This document shows, piece by piece, positions 17,817 through 24,601 of a DNA stretch of 38,049 nt. How positions within the stretch are numbered: the first letter of the stretch is position 1; each line of letters opens with the position of its first letter. The stretch is from a virus, in IMG/VR virus record IMGVR_UViG_3300050121_000049, positions 1 to 38,049 of that record; one strand, written 5' to 3'. A program made the position numbers and the translations under genes. The notes under the pieces were generated by a model. The model was not told where the DNA came from and did no database searches. It was given only the letters and a program-made list of their open reading frames with translations.

Positions 17817-18065
17817 ATGCAGATTATCCGGCTCATCGGTGTGGCGCTGTTGCTGCTCGTCGTCCTTGCCTTGATTATCTGGGCGGTATGGGACGTTTCG
17901 CCGTCCAGCGATCGCAGCAGCATCTTGTCGTTGTCGCCCCAGGAGCAGCGGGAAGCATGCCCCTATTCGGGCGGTGTTTCCAACTGCCCATATCCGCGGG
18001 AATCCGAGGTCGACCAGCTGCCGCCCGTTCCACCGGCGCCCAAGAGCATCTGCCGTGACTGCTAG
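17817..18065 (+). CDS. Small membrane-anchored Pro/Cys-containing protein
   Basis: An 82-residue protein with an N-terminal hydrophobic segment at ~4-25 (IRLIGVALLLLVVLALIIWAV) and a periplasmic-type tail with four cysteines and a Pro-rich stretch (QLPPVPPAPKSICRDC). There is no lipobox. The stop overlaps the next gene. Possibly part of the lysis set; no family recognised. Confidence 0.55.
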   Translation: MQIIRLIGVALLLLVVLALIIWAVWDVSPSSDRSSILSLSPQEQREACPYSGGVSNCPYPRESEVDQLPPVPPAPKSICRDC

Positions 18066-18252
18066 TATGATTGTAATTGCGGCGATGCTGGCCGCAACAC
18101 CCGCCATCGCCAAGCCGATACCGTGCTGGATGGTCAAGGCCGCGATCGTGATGACCGGCAGCGAGGACGGCGCCGAGAGGGAAGCCCTGGCGCACGGCTA
18201 CACCAGGGAACAGATCGCGGAGGCGCGGAGGAAGTGTCTCAAGACGACGTAA
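18055..18252 (+). CDS. Small exported protein of rhizobial phage type
   Basis: A 65-residue protein if it starts at GTG 18055, or 61 residues from ATG 18067. It has a signal peptide (MIVIAAMLAATPAIAKP), then two cysteines framing a helical domain that ends GYTREQIAEARRKCLK. I recall small periplasmic proteins of this form in rhizobial prophages; no function is known to me. It is the last gene before the terminator at 18351. Confidence 0.6.
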   Translation: MTASMIVIAAMLAATPAIAKPIPCWMVKAAIVMTGSEDGAEREALAHGYTREQIAEARRKCLKTT

Positions 18253-18350
18253 CTTTTTGATGTCTCGTTTGTGAGTTTCGGCGCTTCGGCGCTGTTCGAA
18301 ACCTCGGCGCCAACACGCCGTGGTGCCCCTTGTGGGTTCCTCCCAGACTT

Positions 18351-18399
18351 AGCCCGCCATCCGAACCCGAAAGGGCTGAGGGTGGCGGGCTCTTTTTTT
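18351..18399 (+). terminator. Strong rho-independent terminator of the late operon
   Basis: AGCCCGCCA (18351-18359) pairs perfectly with TGGCGGGCT (18383-18391), enclosing a 23-base loop that can itself pair partly, and is followed by C and seven T. It ends transcription of the tail/lysis block before the convergent integrase. Confidence 0.85.
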
Positions 18400-18562
18400 G
18401 TCTAGATTTCCACAATCCCGCTCCGGTCGCTTCGGCACCGGGGCCTATTTTTTTGACCAAATTTCACCAGGGCGGCTCGCCCATCGATTATTCCGGTACG
18501 GATGCAGCGTTGTGCCGGTCGATTGGATGGACGCATGGGCGGGGCTGTTTGTGGCCTTCTGG

Positions 18563-18671
18563 CGGTTAGTCACTTTTCGGGCGGACTGATATTCGTCAAT
18601 GGGTTAGCTATCGCGGTTTTGCATGGGTGAGGCGATCTAACCGACTGATTTTGTTGCGACCGTACTAACCG
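18563..18671. repeat. Cluster of GGTTAG/CTAACC words (candidate integrase arm sites)
   Basis: CGGTTAGT at 18563-18570 is the exact reverse complement of ACTAACCG at 18664-18671. GGGTTAG at 18601-18607 and CTAACCG at 18637-18643 are further copies. Two lie in each orientation within 110 bp beside the integrase. This resembles arm-type binding sites of a tyrosine recombinase. The assignment is inference. Confidence 0.4.
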
Positions 18672-18758
18672 GCATCTTAATTTTTCGGAGATGAGTAGGA
18701 TTGATATTGCTACATTTTTTGATACGAATTGCCTAATTCTGGGATCGGTTCGGCAGTC

Positions 18759-19790
18759 TTAAGTTCGCCTTTTTCCCCGGAACGCGTCCTGAGCGAGCCG
18801 TCTTTGATCTGCGGCAGCGGTATATCGCTCGATCTCGCGAAGGGTCTTGTGGCCGGATACCGCTGCGATCTGCTTTTCGGTGCGGCCGTCCTCGGCTAGT
18901 CTCCGCATCGCCGCCTTCCTCAGTCCGTGGGGAACACATTTAGCCGGGAGGTCCGCTGCGTCGATGGCTGACGCCATGAACTCGGATAGGCTGCGGGCCG
19001 TCAACGGCCGACCGTCCTCTCGACCGATCAATGTCATGCCCTTTGCCGGGTAGGCGCGCATCGCCAGCTCGAGCTCCGGCACCACGGGCAGATAAAGTTC
19101 CGCGCCCGTCTTTTCCTGGAGGACATGCAGCTCGCCAGCAATGATATCGGATCGCTTCATTTTGGCGACGTCGCCCACACGTTGAGCGGTGTAGAGCAGT
19201 AGCGCGTAGGCAAGCCGCTGCCGGGTTCCGAGCGGCCATCGCTGCTCGAAGGACCGCAGCTCGCCCTCCGTCCAGGTATGATGGGTTCCGGTCTTGAAAG
19301 GATCGATTCCGATAAAGGGGTTGTCCTGTCGCCGCTTGGCCTTGATGGCATATTTCATCAAGTTTTGCATGACCGCCTTGGTCAGGTTTGCCATCGACGG
19401 TCTGTCCTCGCCGATTTTGGCAATCACCTTCGCTGCTTCTAGATGGGTGATCTGCGCGGTGCGGTGACCGTGTGCGCGAGCTAGCGGTTCCAAGACTCGG
19501 CGGTACGTCTTGCGACTGGATGGTTTGAGGTCGCGGAATTGGCGCGAGCCATAGAACTCCGTGATCAGCGCGCCGAGGCTTCCTTCTGGTTTGGCGAGCG
19601 ATGCAGCCGGAAGTGGCTCTGCCGCGCCACTGAGGTAGCCATGATAGGCTGCCATGAACTCTGGCGAGCCGACGTCGCCGGGGAGTGGTCCGCGCGTCAC
19701 GCCACGGCGAAAGTATCGCCGCAGCTTGCCGTGACGGTCTAGATACTCGTTGACGTACTTGAGTTTTAAGATGGCCACAGATCCACTCAT
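18759..19790 (-). CDS. int: Tyrosine recombinase integrase
   Basis: A 343-residue protein if it starts at the ATG at 19790, which overlaps the upstream stop (TGATG); an ATG at 19805 in the same frame is less likely. It has an N-terminal arm-binding-like region, a core-binding domain (~70-160: SLGALITEFYGS...KPSSRKTYRRVLEPLA) and a catalytic domain. Catalytic residues are R204 in YTAQRVGD, K227 in QEKTG, H288 and R291 in PHGLRKA, H314 in SGHKT, and the nucleophile Y323 in ERYTA. All are present, so it should be active. It catalyses site-specific integration and excision at att sites. Confidence 0.95.
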   Translation of the reverse strand: MSGSVAILKLKYVNEYLDRHGKLRRYFRRGVTRGPLPGDVGSPEFMAAYHGYLSGAAEPLPAASLAKPEGSLGALITEFYGSRQFRDLKPSSRKTYRRVLEPLARAHGHRTAQITHLEAAKVIAKIGEDRPSMANLTKAVMQNLMKYAIKAKRRQDNPFIGIDPFKTGTHHTWTEGELRSFEQRWPLGTRQRLAYALLLYTAQRVGDVAKMKRSDIIAGELHVLQEKTGAELYLPVVPELELAMRAYPAKGMTLIGREDGRPLTARSLSEFMASAIDAADLPAKCVPHGLRKAAMRRLAEDGRTEKQIAAVSGHKTLREIERYTAAADQRRLAQDAFRGKRRT

Positions 19791-19978
19791 CAGGCATCGT
19801 CCCACGATGCGAGGGTGATCTTCGGGCTGTCCATAGCGGGAAGCGAGTTTTCCCCGCTGTCTACCACGATTGATCCATCAGGCTTGACAGTGATGCTACG
19901 AACGCGCAGCCCCGCACTTTCCGCTGCCTTGACGGCGCGGCGGACCTGAGCCTGTGTGAAGGAAGGTGGCCGACCCAT
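19790..19978 (-). CDS. Small protein paired with integrase (possible excision or accessory factor)
   Basis: A 62-residue protein directly upstream of and coupled to the integrase. The N-terminal part (PPSFTQAQVRRAVKAAESAGLRV) is a helical, basic stretch, followed by a beta hairpin (ITVKPDGSIVVDSG) and an acidic end. I recall the same small gene before integrases in many rhizobial prophages. A recombination directionality role is plausible from position but not shown; it lacks an obvious winged-helix Xis pattern. Confidence 0.65.
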   Translation of the reverse strand: MGRPPSFTQAQVRRAVKAAESAGLRVRSITVKPDGSIVVDSGENSLPAMDSPKITLASWDDA

Positions 19979-21529
19979 CTAGCCGCCCCTCAATCCCGGC
20001 ATCCCGTTATGCTCAACTCCGTCGAGAAGGCGACCGTTCTTGCCCTTCGGTCGATGGAACATCATCCGCGGCCGCTGCATCTCGTTTCGACCAAAGCAAT
20101 ATCCTTGGTGCACCGGATGGTCCGCGAAGATCTCGCCGCATGACGCCCAGTAAGCGTCTGGCTCTCCTTGATCGGACTGCGGGGCGAATGAACCCCATTG
20201 TTTGAAAAAATAGGGAACGCCTGCCGCTTTACACCAATCGCGGATACTGCAGGCCCAGTCGGGATGCATCGGTCGCGCGCCGGGACCGCTCTCACCGCCG
20301 ACTATCACCCAGTCAAGTTTCGCTGTCGGTTCGTTGTGGTAGCCTTCCGGGCTGTCCTCTGGAACGCAGCGCTGGCCGCGTAGCGCATCGCTCGGCATTG
20401 GCGTGTGCAGGTTCAAGGCATGGAAGGCGATGTGACCAAGCAACGGCTCGGCGCTGACGAACCGGACCGCCGCCGGCGTCTGGAGGAGCAGCGGAATCCG
20501 CTCGTCGGCTTCCTGCTGGCGCTCGGTCGAGACGCCGAGCCAGCAATTCGGCAAGGGCCATCGCGGAAGCGGGTTGGCCCAGACGTCGCCAGATTCGATC
20601 ATGCTGATTAGGGAACGAGATACACCATACCGATCAGCAATGCTTTGTTGAGTTTCAGCGCCGACCTTTCGGAGCGAGCGGATCTCCGTGACCTGCTCTA
20701 GCGTAAGTTTCTGCGGGCCGCCGATCGCTCCATGTCGGACTTTGTCGTTCTGATTTTCAGATCGCGTGCCCCATATCAGGTTAGCGAGACGATTGTCCTC
20801 TCGAGCGCCGTTGCGATGGCGCGCTTCGTGGCCTTCTGGCGGCAACCCTCTGTGAGCCATCAGAACCAGTGCGTGCACGAACCACGTCCGCGACTCTCCC
20901 TTGTTCCAGAGAGTTACCTGCTCGCGGCCGAACTTTTCGTTCATCCCGGTCGAAAGGGCACCCTTCGCTGATCTGACATTACCGTGCGACGAAGCCTCAT
21001 ATCCTTCGTAACCTGGTATTGTCGCCCATCGTTCAACCGGATCGTGATCTCGGTCGACCTCTATGGCATCAATGGTCTTGGCAATTCTGTTGGGTAGATC
21101 AGGCGCGGTCATAAATGACTGCATCCTGGCTGCACGTTTTGTGAGACATTGGAACGTATGCTGCGGTGACAGCGCCATGACGGCGAAGACCTTGTCGATC
21201 CATTCGTCGGGGCAGTCTTCGTGGAAAAGATCGCCCATCGAATTGACGAAGTAGGTGGTCGGCGCGCGGCGCGAGAGCGGCTTCAGGAACAGCTTGTCGG
21301 GCGCCAGCGCCAGCTTGCCGGTCCAGACCGAGCTTCCCTTCACGCTCTTCGTGGTCCCGTCATAGTGGTTGACATATTTCGAGTTGCTGCCGCCCGTGCG
21401 GTTCATCTTCTGAATCCGCGCGGCCATCTTCATGGCGTAGCAATTGGTGCATCCGGGCGAGACGATGCTACAGCCGACGATCGGATTCCAAGTCGCATCC
21501 GTCCATTCGATGTTCGATTTCCCGGCCAT
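19979..21529 (-). CDS. Phage Gp37/Gp68 family protein (DUF5131) with in-frame HNH homing endonuclease insertion
   Basis: A 516-residue protein. I choose ATG 21529 (MAGKSNIEWTDATWNP, the canonical family opening, after GGTGAGGGG) over 21556. Residues 1-~160 and ~325-516 are DUF5131, a TIM-barrel, radical-SAM-like family common in phages, with C20, C27 and C30 (GCSIVSPGCTNCYA), FQCLTKRAARM, WPLPNCWLGVSTE, FVSAEPLLG, WVIVGGESGPGARP and PYFFKQWG. Residues ~165-322 interrupt it with NUMOD4 (WATIPGYEGYEASSHGNVRS), an HNH core (EARHRNGAREDNRLANLIWGT) and a helix-turn-helix (QQSIADRYGVSRSLISMI). The function of DUF5131 is unknown. The intact frame suggests the host fold may tolerate the insert as a loop domain. 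Confidence 0.85.
   Translation of the reverse strand: MAGKSNIEWTDATWNPIVGCSIVSPGCTNCYAMKMAARIQKMNRTGGSNSKYVNHYDGTTKSVKGSSVWTGKLALAPDKLFLKPLSRRAPTTYFVNSMGDLFHEDCPDEWIDKVFAVMALSPQHTFQCLTKRAARMQSFMTAPDLPNRIAKTIDAIEVDRDHDPVERWATIPGYEGYEASSHGNVRSAKGALSTGMNEKFGREQVTLWNKGESRTWFVHALVLMAHRGLPPEGHEARHRNGAREDNRLANLIWGTRSENQNDKVRHGAIGGPQKLTLEQVTEIRSLRKVGAETQQSIADRYGVSRSLISMIESGDVWANPLPRWPLPNCWLGVSTERQQEADERIPLLLQTPAAVRFVSAEPLLGHIAFHALNLHTPMPSDALRGQRCVPEDSPEGYHNEPTAKLDWVIVGGESGPGARPMHPDWACSIRDWCKAAGVPYFFKQWGSFAPQSDQGEPDAYWASCGEIFADHPVHQGYCFGRNEMQRPRMMFHRPKGKNGRLLDGVEHNGMPGLRGG
20561..21037 (-). mobile_element. In-frame HNH homing endonuclease domain inside the DUF5131 gene
   Basis: Approximate limits of the inserted NUMOD4-HNH-HTH module. 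On either side the DUF5131 protein would read continuously from ...ARMQSFMTAPDLPNRIAK to PRWPLPNCWLGVS. There is no stop, no intein splicing motif and too little extra sequence for a group I intron, so it appears to be translated as part of the protein. Confidence 0.75.
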
Positions 21530-21669
21530 TATCCCCTCACCTTCCCGTCCCAACAATTAAAACAAATCTGCGCCTCGAACCTGTCCATCTCCGGACGGTA
21601 CGCATCGCAGCCGCAGCGCAGGCAGTTGAAGCGTCGCGGCTGGCGCGGGTATGTCGAGGGCTCCCTCAT
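21529..21669 (-). CDS. Tiny zinc-ribbon protein
   Basis: A 46-residue ORF coupled on both sides: its ATG overlaps the previous stop (ATGA at 21669-21666) and its TAA overlaps the DUF5131 ATG (TAATG). It has two Cys pairs, FNCLRCGC near residue 15 and ICFNCWDG near residue 38, which form a classic zinc ribbon. Its steady place before the Gp37/Gp68 gene suggests a partner role, which is inference. Confidence 0.7.
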   Translation of the reverse strand: MREPSTYPRQPRRFNCLRCGCDAYRPEMDRFEAQICFNCWDGKVRG

Positions 21670-21869
21670 TTGCCACCCTCACGATCCCACGCCGGGACCG
21701 AAACGGCCTTTTTCAAAAACGCTTTCATTTCATCGTCGTGGTAGTATTGGACGCACGGACATTGGACTGAGCTGCACCAAGTTTCCCCGGCGCGATCCTC
21801 GCAGATCATGAGATCGCCTTTCCCGTGACAGTCGGGGCAATCAGGATCTATGATTTCTCTGAAGATCAT
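21666..21869 (-). CDS. Small zinc-finger-like protein (DnaJ-type CxxCxGxG)
   Basis: A 67-residue protein. CPDCHGKGD matches one DnaJ-type zinc repeat, and WCSSVQCPCVQYY provides further cysteines. Likely metal-binding; role unknown. It is coupled to the tiny zinc-ribbon gene downstream. Confidence 0.65.
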   Translation of the reverse strand: MIFREIIDPDCPDCHGKGDLMICEDRAGETWCSSVQCPCVQYYHDDEMKAFLKKAVSVPAWDREGGK

Positions 21870-21878
21870 TTGCCGCCC

Positions 21879-22085
21879 TCACTTTCCCGACGACAAAGCG
21901 ATGGCCAATTGCTCGCGCAAATCAGCTATAACCTTTGTTTGCTCCATGACGGTTGCGGCATCGAAGTTGCCGCAATCGCACTTCGGGCAGATCGGGGGCC
22001 CACCACATGAAAGATTATAGTTGGTATCGCCGCAGACCACGCAGGGGCCGGATTGTCTTGGGTGCATTATGAATGCGCCGATCAT
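21879..22085 (-). CDS. Small cysteine-rich zinc-binding protein
   Basis: A 68-residue protein. The start at 22085 overlaps the stop of the previous gene (ATGA). CVVCGDTNYNLSCGG...CPKCDCGNF forms a zinc ribbon, followed by a helix (EQTKVIADLREQLAIAL). Unknown function; third member of a run of small zinc-binding proteins. Confidence 0.65.
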   Translation of the reverse strand: MIGAFIMHPRQSGPCVVCGDTNYNLSCGGPPICPKCDCGNFDAATVMEQTKVIADLREQLAIALSSGK

Positions 22086-22795
22086 GACTTGTTTTCCTGC
22101 GCCGTGACCACAGGCCACATATGTTCAACAGCCTTGGCGCGCGTCCAGCCATAGTGCTCGATGACGCTCTCAGCATCCTGCTTGCGGGCGAAATGAACCG
22201 CTTTATCGTGATCCATGGTCCAATCATCATCGTGCTCAAAATGGAAATAGACCGGACTAGAGGTCGCGCTGTCGTTGATCTCGATTAACCAGGCCGAATA
22301 GTCGATCACTTGGGCAGGAACAGCATAGAGCGGAATCACGCATCCATCATTTTCGTTTGCCTTGGCCGTCGCTTTAGCAAGGCCTTCGAAAAGTTCTGTA
22401 CGGGACGTATTTAGGCTTACCCAACATACTCGCCAAGCTACCGGCTTCGCCGTCCCCTCGGAACGTGGCTGCGAGGCGAGGGCGGCGGCCATACCGGCGA
22501 TGACGTGGGCGCTCTGCTCGATCCGCTTGCGAGCCTCGTCGATCTGGCCCTGCAAGACGCAGATTGGGTCGACCTTCGGTTCGTCCTCGATGGCGCCGGG
22601 CATGAGGTCCCGCTCCCCCGTTGCTACTGCGGAGAGAAGGGCGAGGATGGCGTCGGCGGCCTTTTGATGCCCCACGATGTCTGGATGGCCGTCCGAAGCG
22701 TACAACCAATCCAACTCAATGTGCTTGTGGAGAAGATCGAGGATAGAATCCGCTGTCATGGCTTCCCCGTTCCCACTGAAGGACCGATCAGTCAT
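22082..22795 (-). CDS. Conserved phage protein of unknown function
   Basis: A 237-residue protein. I choose ATG 22795 (GGAG site, TGATG overlap with the small gene upstream) over the longer frame to 22942. The first half is helical (DSILDLLHKHIELDWLYASDG...HQKAADAILALLSA), with a mid-region helix (LQGQIDEARKRIEQSAHVIAGMAAAL). The second half is alpha/beta with many aromatics and acidic residues (SPVYFHFEHDDDWTMDHDKAVHFARKQDAESVI). Not assigned to a family. Confidence 0.6.
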   Translation of the reverse strand: MTDRSFSGNGEAMTADSILDLLHKHIELDWLYASDGHPDIVGHQKAADAILALLSAVATGERDLMPGAIEDEPKVDPICVLQGQIDEARKRIEQSAHVIAGMAAALASQPRSEGTAKPVAWRVCWVSLNTSRTELFEGLAKATAKANENDGCVIPLYAVPAQVIDYSAWLIEINDSATSSPVYFHFEHDDDWTMDHDKAVHFARKQDAESVIEHYGWTRAKAVEHMWPVVTAQENKS

Positions 22796-22935
22796 CAATA
22801 AGCTCCGAAATTGCAGTGCGGAAAGGCCGTTGAGAAGCCGCCACAGAAATTGTAAAATTGGATCAATATGAAAACACCCCACGCTAAGGCCGCAGTCATC
22901 GCGAGCAAAATCGCGGCGGTGAGGGTGCGGGTCAT
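22795..22935 (-). CDS. Tiny single-pass membrane protein
   Basis: A 46-residue ORF with a hydrophobic segment (LTAAILLAMTAALAWGVFILI) and two cysteines in the tail. Start and stop are both tied to neighbours (previous stop at 22939, TGATG into the next gene), which supports translation. Role unknown. Confidence 0.55.
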   Translation of the reverse strand: MTRTLTAAILLAMTAALAWGVFILIQFYNFCGGFSTAFPHCNFGAY

Positions 22936-22938
22936 GGC

Positions 22939-23262
22939 TCAATCTCCGTATTCATATTCGGGATAATAGGTGTGATCCTCGCTGCAAATCTCTTGGTAGA
23001 TGTCGTCGTCATTTGCGATGATGTCGCGGACCCAATCCGGCGCGGGAAAGTAGTTTTCAGCCTTCGCGGTTTTCGGGTCGGTGTCGGTCGTATTGAGTTC
23101 TATCGTCACGAACTCAACTTCGGCGGGGTCCGCGGGATGGCCTTCGTAACTGAGCGAGCCATAGTGCGCGGGGCTTCCGGCGCTGAACGTGTATTCGGCG
23201 AACAAAAGAACCTTCTTGCTGCCGATCTGAAATTCAGTTTCATAGAAGTGCGTTGCGGCCAT
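22939..23262 (-). CDS. Small acidic phage protein, function unknown
   Basis: A 107-residue protein. The start at 23262 sits 8-10 bases after GGAGGG; the in-frame ATG at 23274 lies before this site and is unlikely. Beta-rich first half (FYETEFQIGSKKVLLFAEYTFSAG), acidic and aromatic C terminus (DDIYQEICSEDHTYYPEYEYGD). No recognised family. The acidic, small form is common among DNA-mimic or inhibitor proteins, but nothing specific supports that. Confidence 0.55.
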   Translation of the reverse strand: MAATHFYETEFQIGSKKVLLFAEYTFSAGSPAHYGSLSYEGHPADPAEVEFVTIELNTTDTDPKTAKAENYFPAPDWVRDIIANDDDIYQEICSEDHTYYPEYEYGD

Positions 23263-23263
23263 C

Positions 23264-23449
23264 TCACCCTCCAATCATTTTCCAAGCTCTAACAATCCTG
23301 ACGCCGACGCATTCCCATGCAACCATCGCGACGAACATCGGCAGCAGGATAAAAAACATCAGCACCAAATTCAGCCATGCCGGAATCGGCTTGGACGGGC
23401 GATAGGGCGTCGATGGCTTGCGAGTTTCGGCGGCGTAAAACGGTCCCAT
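23264..23449 (-). CDS. Small membrane protein
   Basis: A 61-residue protein starting at 23449 after GGAGGATGAG. One membrane segment (WLNLVLMFFILLPMFVAMVAW) follows a Pro-rich N terminus. Its stop lies within the ribosome-binding site of the next gene. Role unknown. Confidence 0.55.
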   Translation of the reverse strand: MGPFYAAETRKPSTPYRPSKPIPAWLNLVLMFFILLPMFVAMVAWECVGVRIVRAWKMIGG

Positions 23450-23500
23450 CTCATCCTCCAATGCTTGCAGCCCAAGGCTGATAAAGAGAAATTGCCTTCA

Positions 23501-23881
23501 TCACGCGCCTTCTTCGTTGTCGAGGTCATCTTCCTCGCGGCCGCTGAAGCTGGCGTCATCGTGTTGGAATCGATCTTCGCTGTGATCGCGGAACGGAATC
23601 GCCGGCGTGTATTCGCGCTCGGCGTACTTCATCACCGTGCGCTCGTCGGTCGGCGTGAATGAGAAGATGGACGATCCGCCGTAGAAGTGGCTTGACCATG
23701 TGACGTCTTCCTTGCCGGGACCTAGCTTTGGTACGTCGATCCTGCAGAGTTTGGTACCGAACTTCTCGACCTCGATGGTGCGGCCGACGTGCTTGCGGTG
23801 TCCGTAGATTTCGACGATGGCCCAAATCCATCCGTCGTCGATCTGCTCTGCCGGTTGTTCTGCTGTTGCGGTGTTGTTCAT
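23501..23881 (-). CDS. Conserved phage protein of unknown function
   Basis: A 126-residue protein coupled by ATGA to the previous gene. WIWAIVEIYGHRKHVGRTIEVEKFG and WSSHFYGGSSIFSFTPTDE are landmarks I recall from a widespread hypothetical family in phages of Alphaproteobacteria. The C terminus is acidic. No function is known. Confidence 0.7.
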   Translation of the reverse strand: MNNTATAEQPAEQIDDGWIWAIVEIYGHRKHVGRTIEVEKFGTKLCRIDVPKLGPGKEDVTWSSHFYGGSSIFSFTPTDERTVMKYAEREYTPAIPFRDHSEDRFQHDDASFSGREEDDLDNEEGA

Positions 23882-24288
23882 AGGTGGTCGTCCTCTTCAA
23901 AATCATCATCGATCCAACCGTCATCGCAATCGGCGGCCTCTTCCTCAAGTCTCTCGTTTTCCTTTTTCACGCAGCCACCGCACACCCGATAAACGCGCCC
24001 CGTCATCCCTTCCTCGAAGTCGCGGCGGTCGCGAAGATCATCGGCCGGGTTCTTGCACCACTCGCAAACTCCTTTGCGATACTCGGCGGCTTCCGGCGAT
24101 TTTAGGTATGAGCGATGCTCGTCGAGACATTCCTGGCACATGTCGTTCAGCTCGCAGCCGAAGGAATCCGTCTCTCCCTGGATGCGCGCGACGGCCTTGC
24201 GGCGCGGATGCCGGTCGCACTTTGCACCGTCTGGCACAGCGTGGCTGGCACCAGGTAGCGTTGAGATTGGTCCGGTGACGTCGGCCAT
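23878..24288 (-). CDS. Cysteine-rich, acidic phage protein (zinc-binding)
   Basis: A 136-residue protein with start at 24288 (TGATG). Three Cys clusters (CELNDMCQEC, CEWCKNP, VCGGCVKK) suggest two zinc sites, and the C terminus is strongly acidic (EEEAADCDDGWIDDDFEEDD). Function unknown. Confidence 0.6.
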   Translation of the reverse strand: MADVTGPISTLPGASHAVPDGAKCDRHPRRKAVARIQGETDSFGCELNDMCQECLDEHRSYLKSPEAAEYRKGVCEWCKNPADDLRDRRDFEEGMTGRVYRVCGGCVKKENERLEEEAADCDDGWIDDDFEEDDHL

Positions 24289-24599
24289 CACGCATTGCCC
24301 TCTGCCGGCATGTTGCGAACCTCAAAATCGACAATGAAGCCGCGAAGCTCCTTGTCGATCAGGTTCATGCGATCAAGATCGTCGTCAGTCGGTTCAGCAC
24401 CAGGATCGAGAATCGTCATGATGCTTGTGAAAAGATGCTGCGCGCCGGCAAAGAATGCATTGCGCATTTCAGAGAGTTGGATCGGCGGAGCGTCGAGCGG
24501 GATCGCCGCGAGCCGCAGTCCGATCCAGCCGGCCTCGATCAGCTTTCCTGCATCGGTGAGGCGTCGTAACTCGCGTTCCAGAAATGCCTTGTCGGCCAT
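24288..24599 (-). CDS. Small conserved helical phage protein
   Basis: A 103-residue protein with a GAGGTAG site. Almost entirely helical (ERELRRLTDAGKLIEAGWIGLRLAAIP...QLSEMRNAFFAGAQHLFTSIM). I recall it as a recurrent hypothetical in rhizobial phages next to ParB-like genes. Role unknown. Confidence 0.65.
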   Translation of the reverse strand: MADKAFLERELRRLTDAGKLIEAGWIGLRLAAIPLDAPPIQLSEMRNAFFAGAQHLFTSIMTILDPGAEPTDDDLDRMNLIDKELRGFIVDFEVRNMPAEGNA

Positions 24600-24601
24600 G
24601 G

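Larger units (their letters stand above)
18253..18758 (+). other. Gene-poor region between lysis block and convergent integrase; candidate attP
   Basis: About 500 bp without a credible gene; the longer ORFs here translate the terminator. It contains the terminator at 18351-18399, then an AT-richer stretch with four GGTTAG/CTAACC words. Lying next to the 3' end of the integrase and before the lysis genes, it is the natural place for a phage attachment site. I cannot identify the core. Confidence 0.45.

Noticed and set aside
17396-17923. 175-residue - strand ORF
   Set aside because: Antisense to three small coupled + strand genes; low-complexity Asp/Gln composition typical of an antisense frame.
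18253-18758. tRNA gene or tRNA fragment as att core
   Set aside because: I looked for a tRNA 3' end or cloverleaf in this stretch and saw none.
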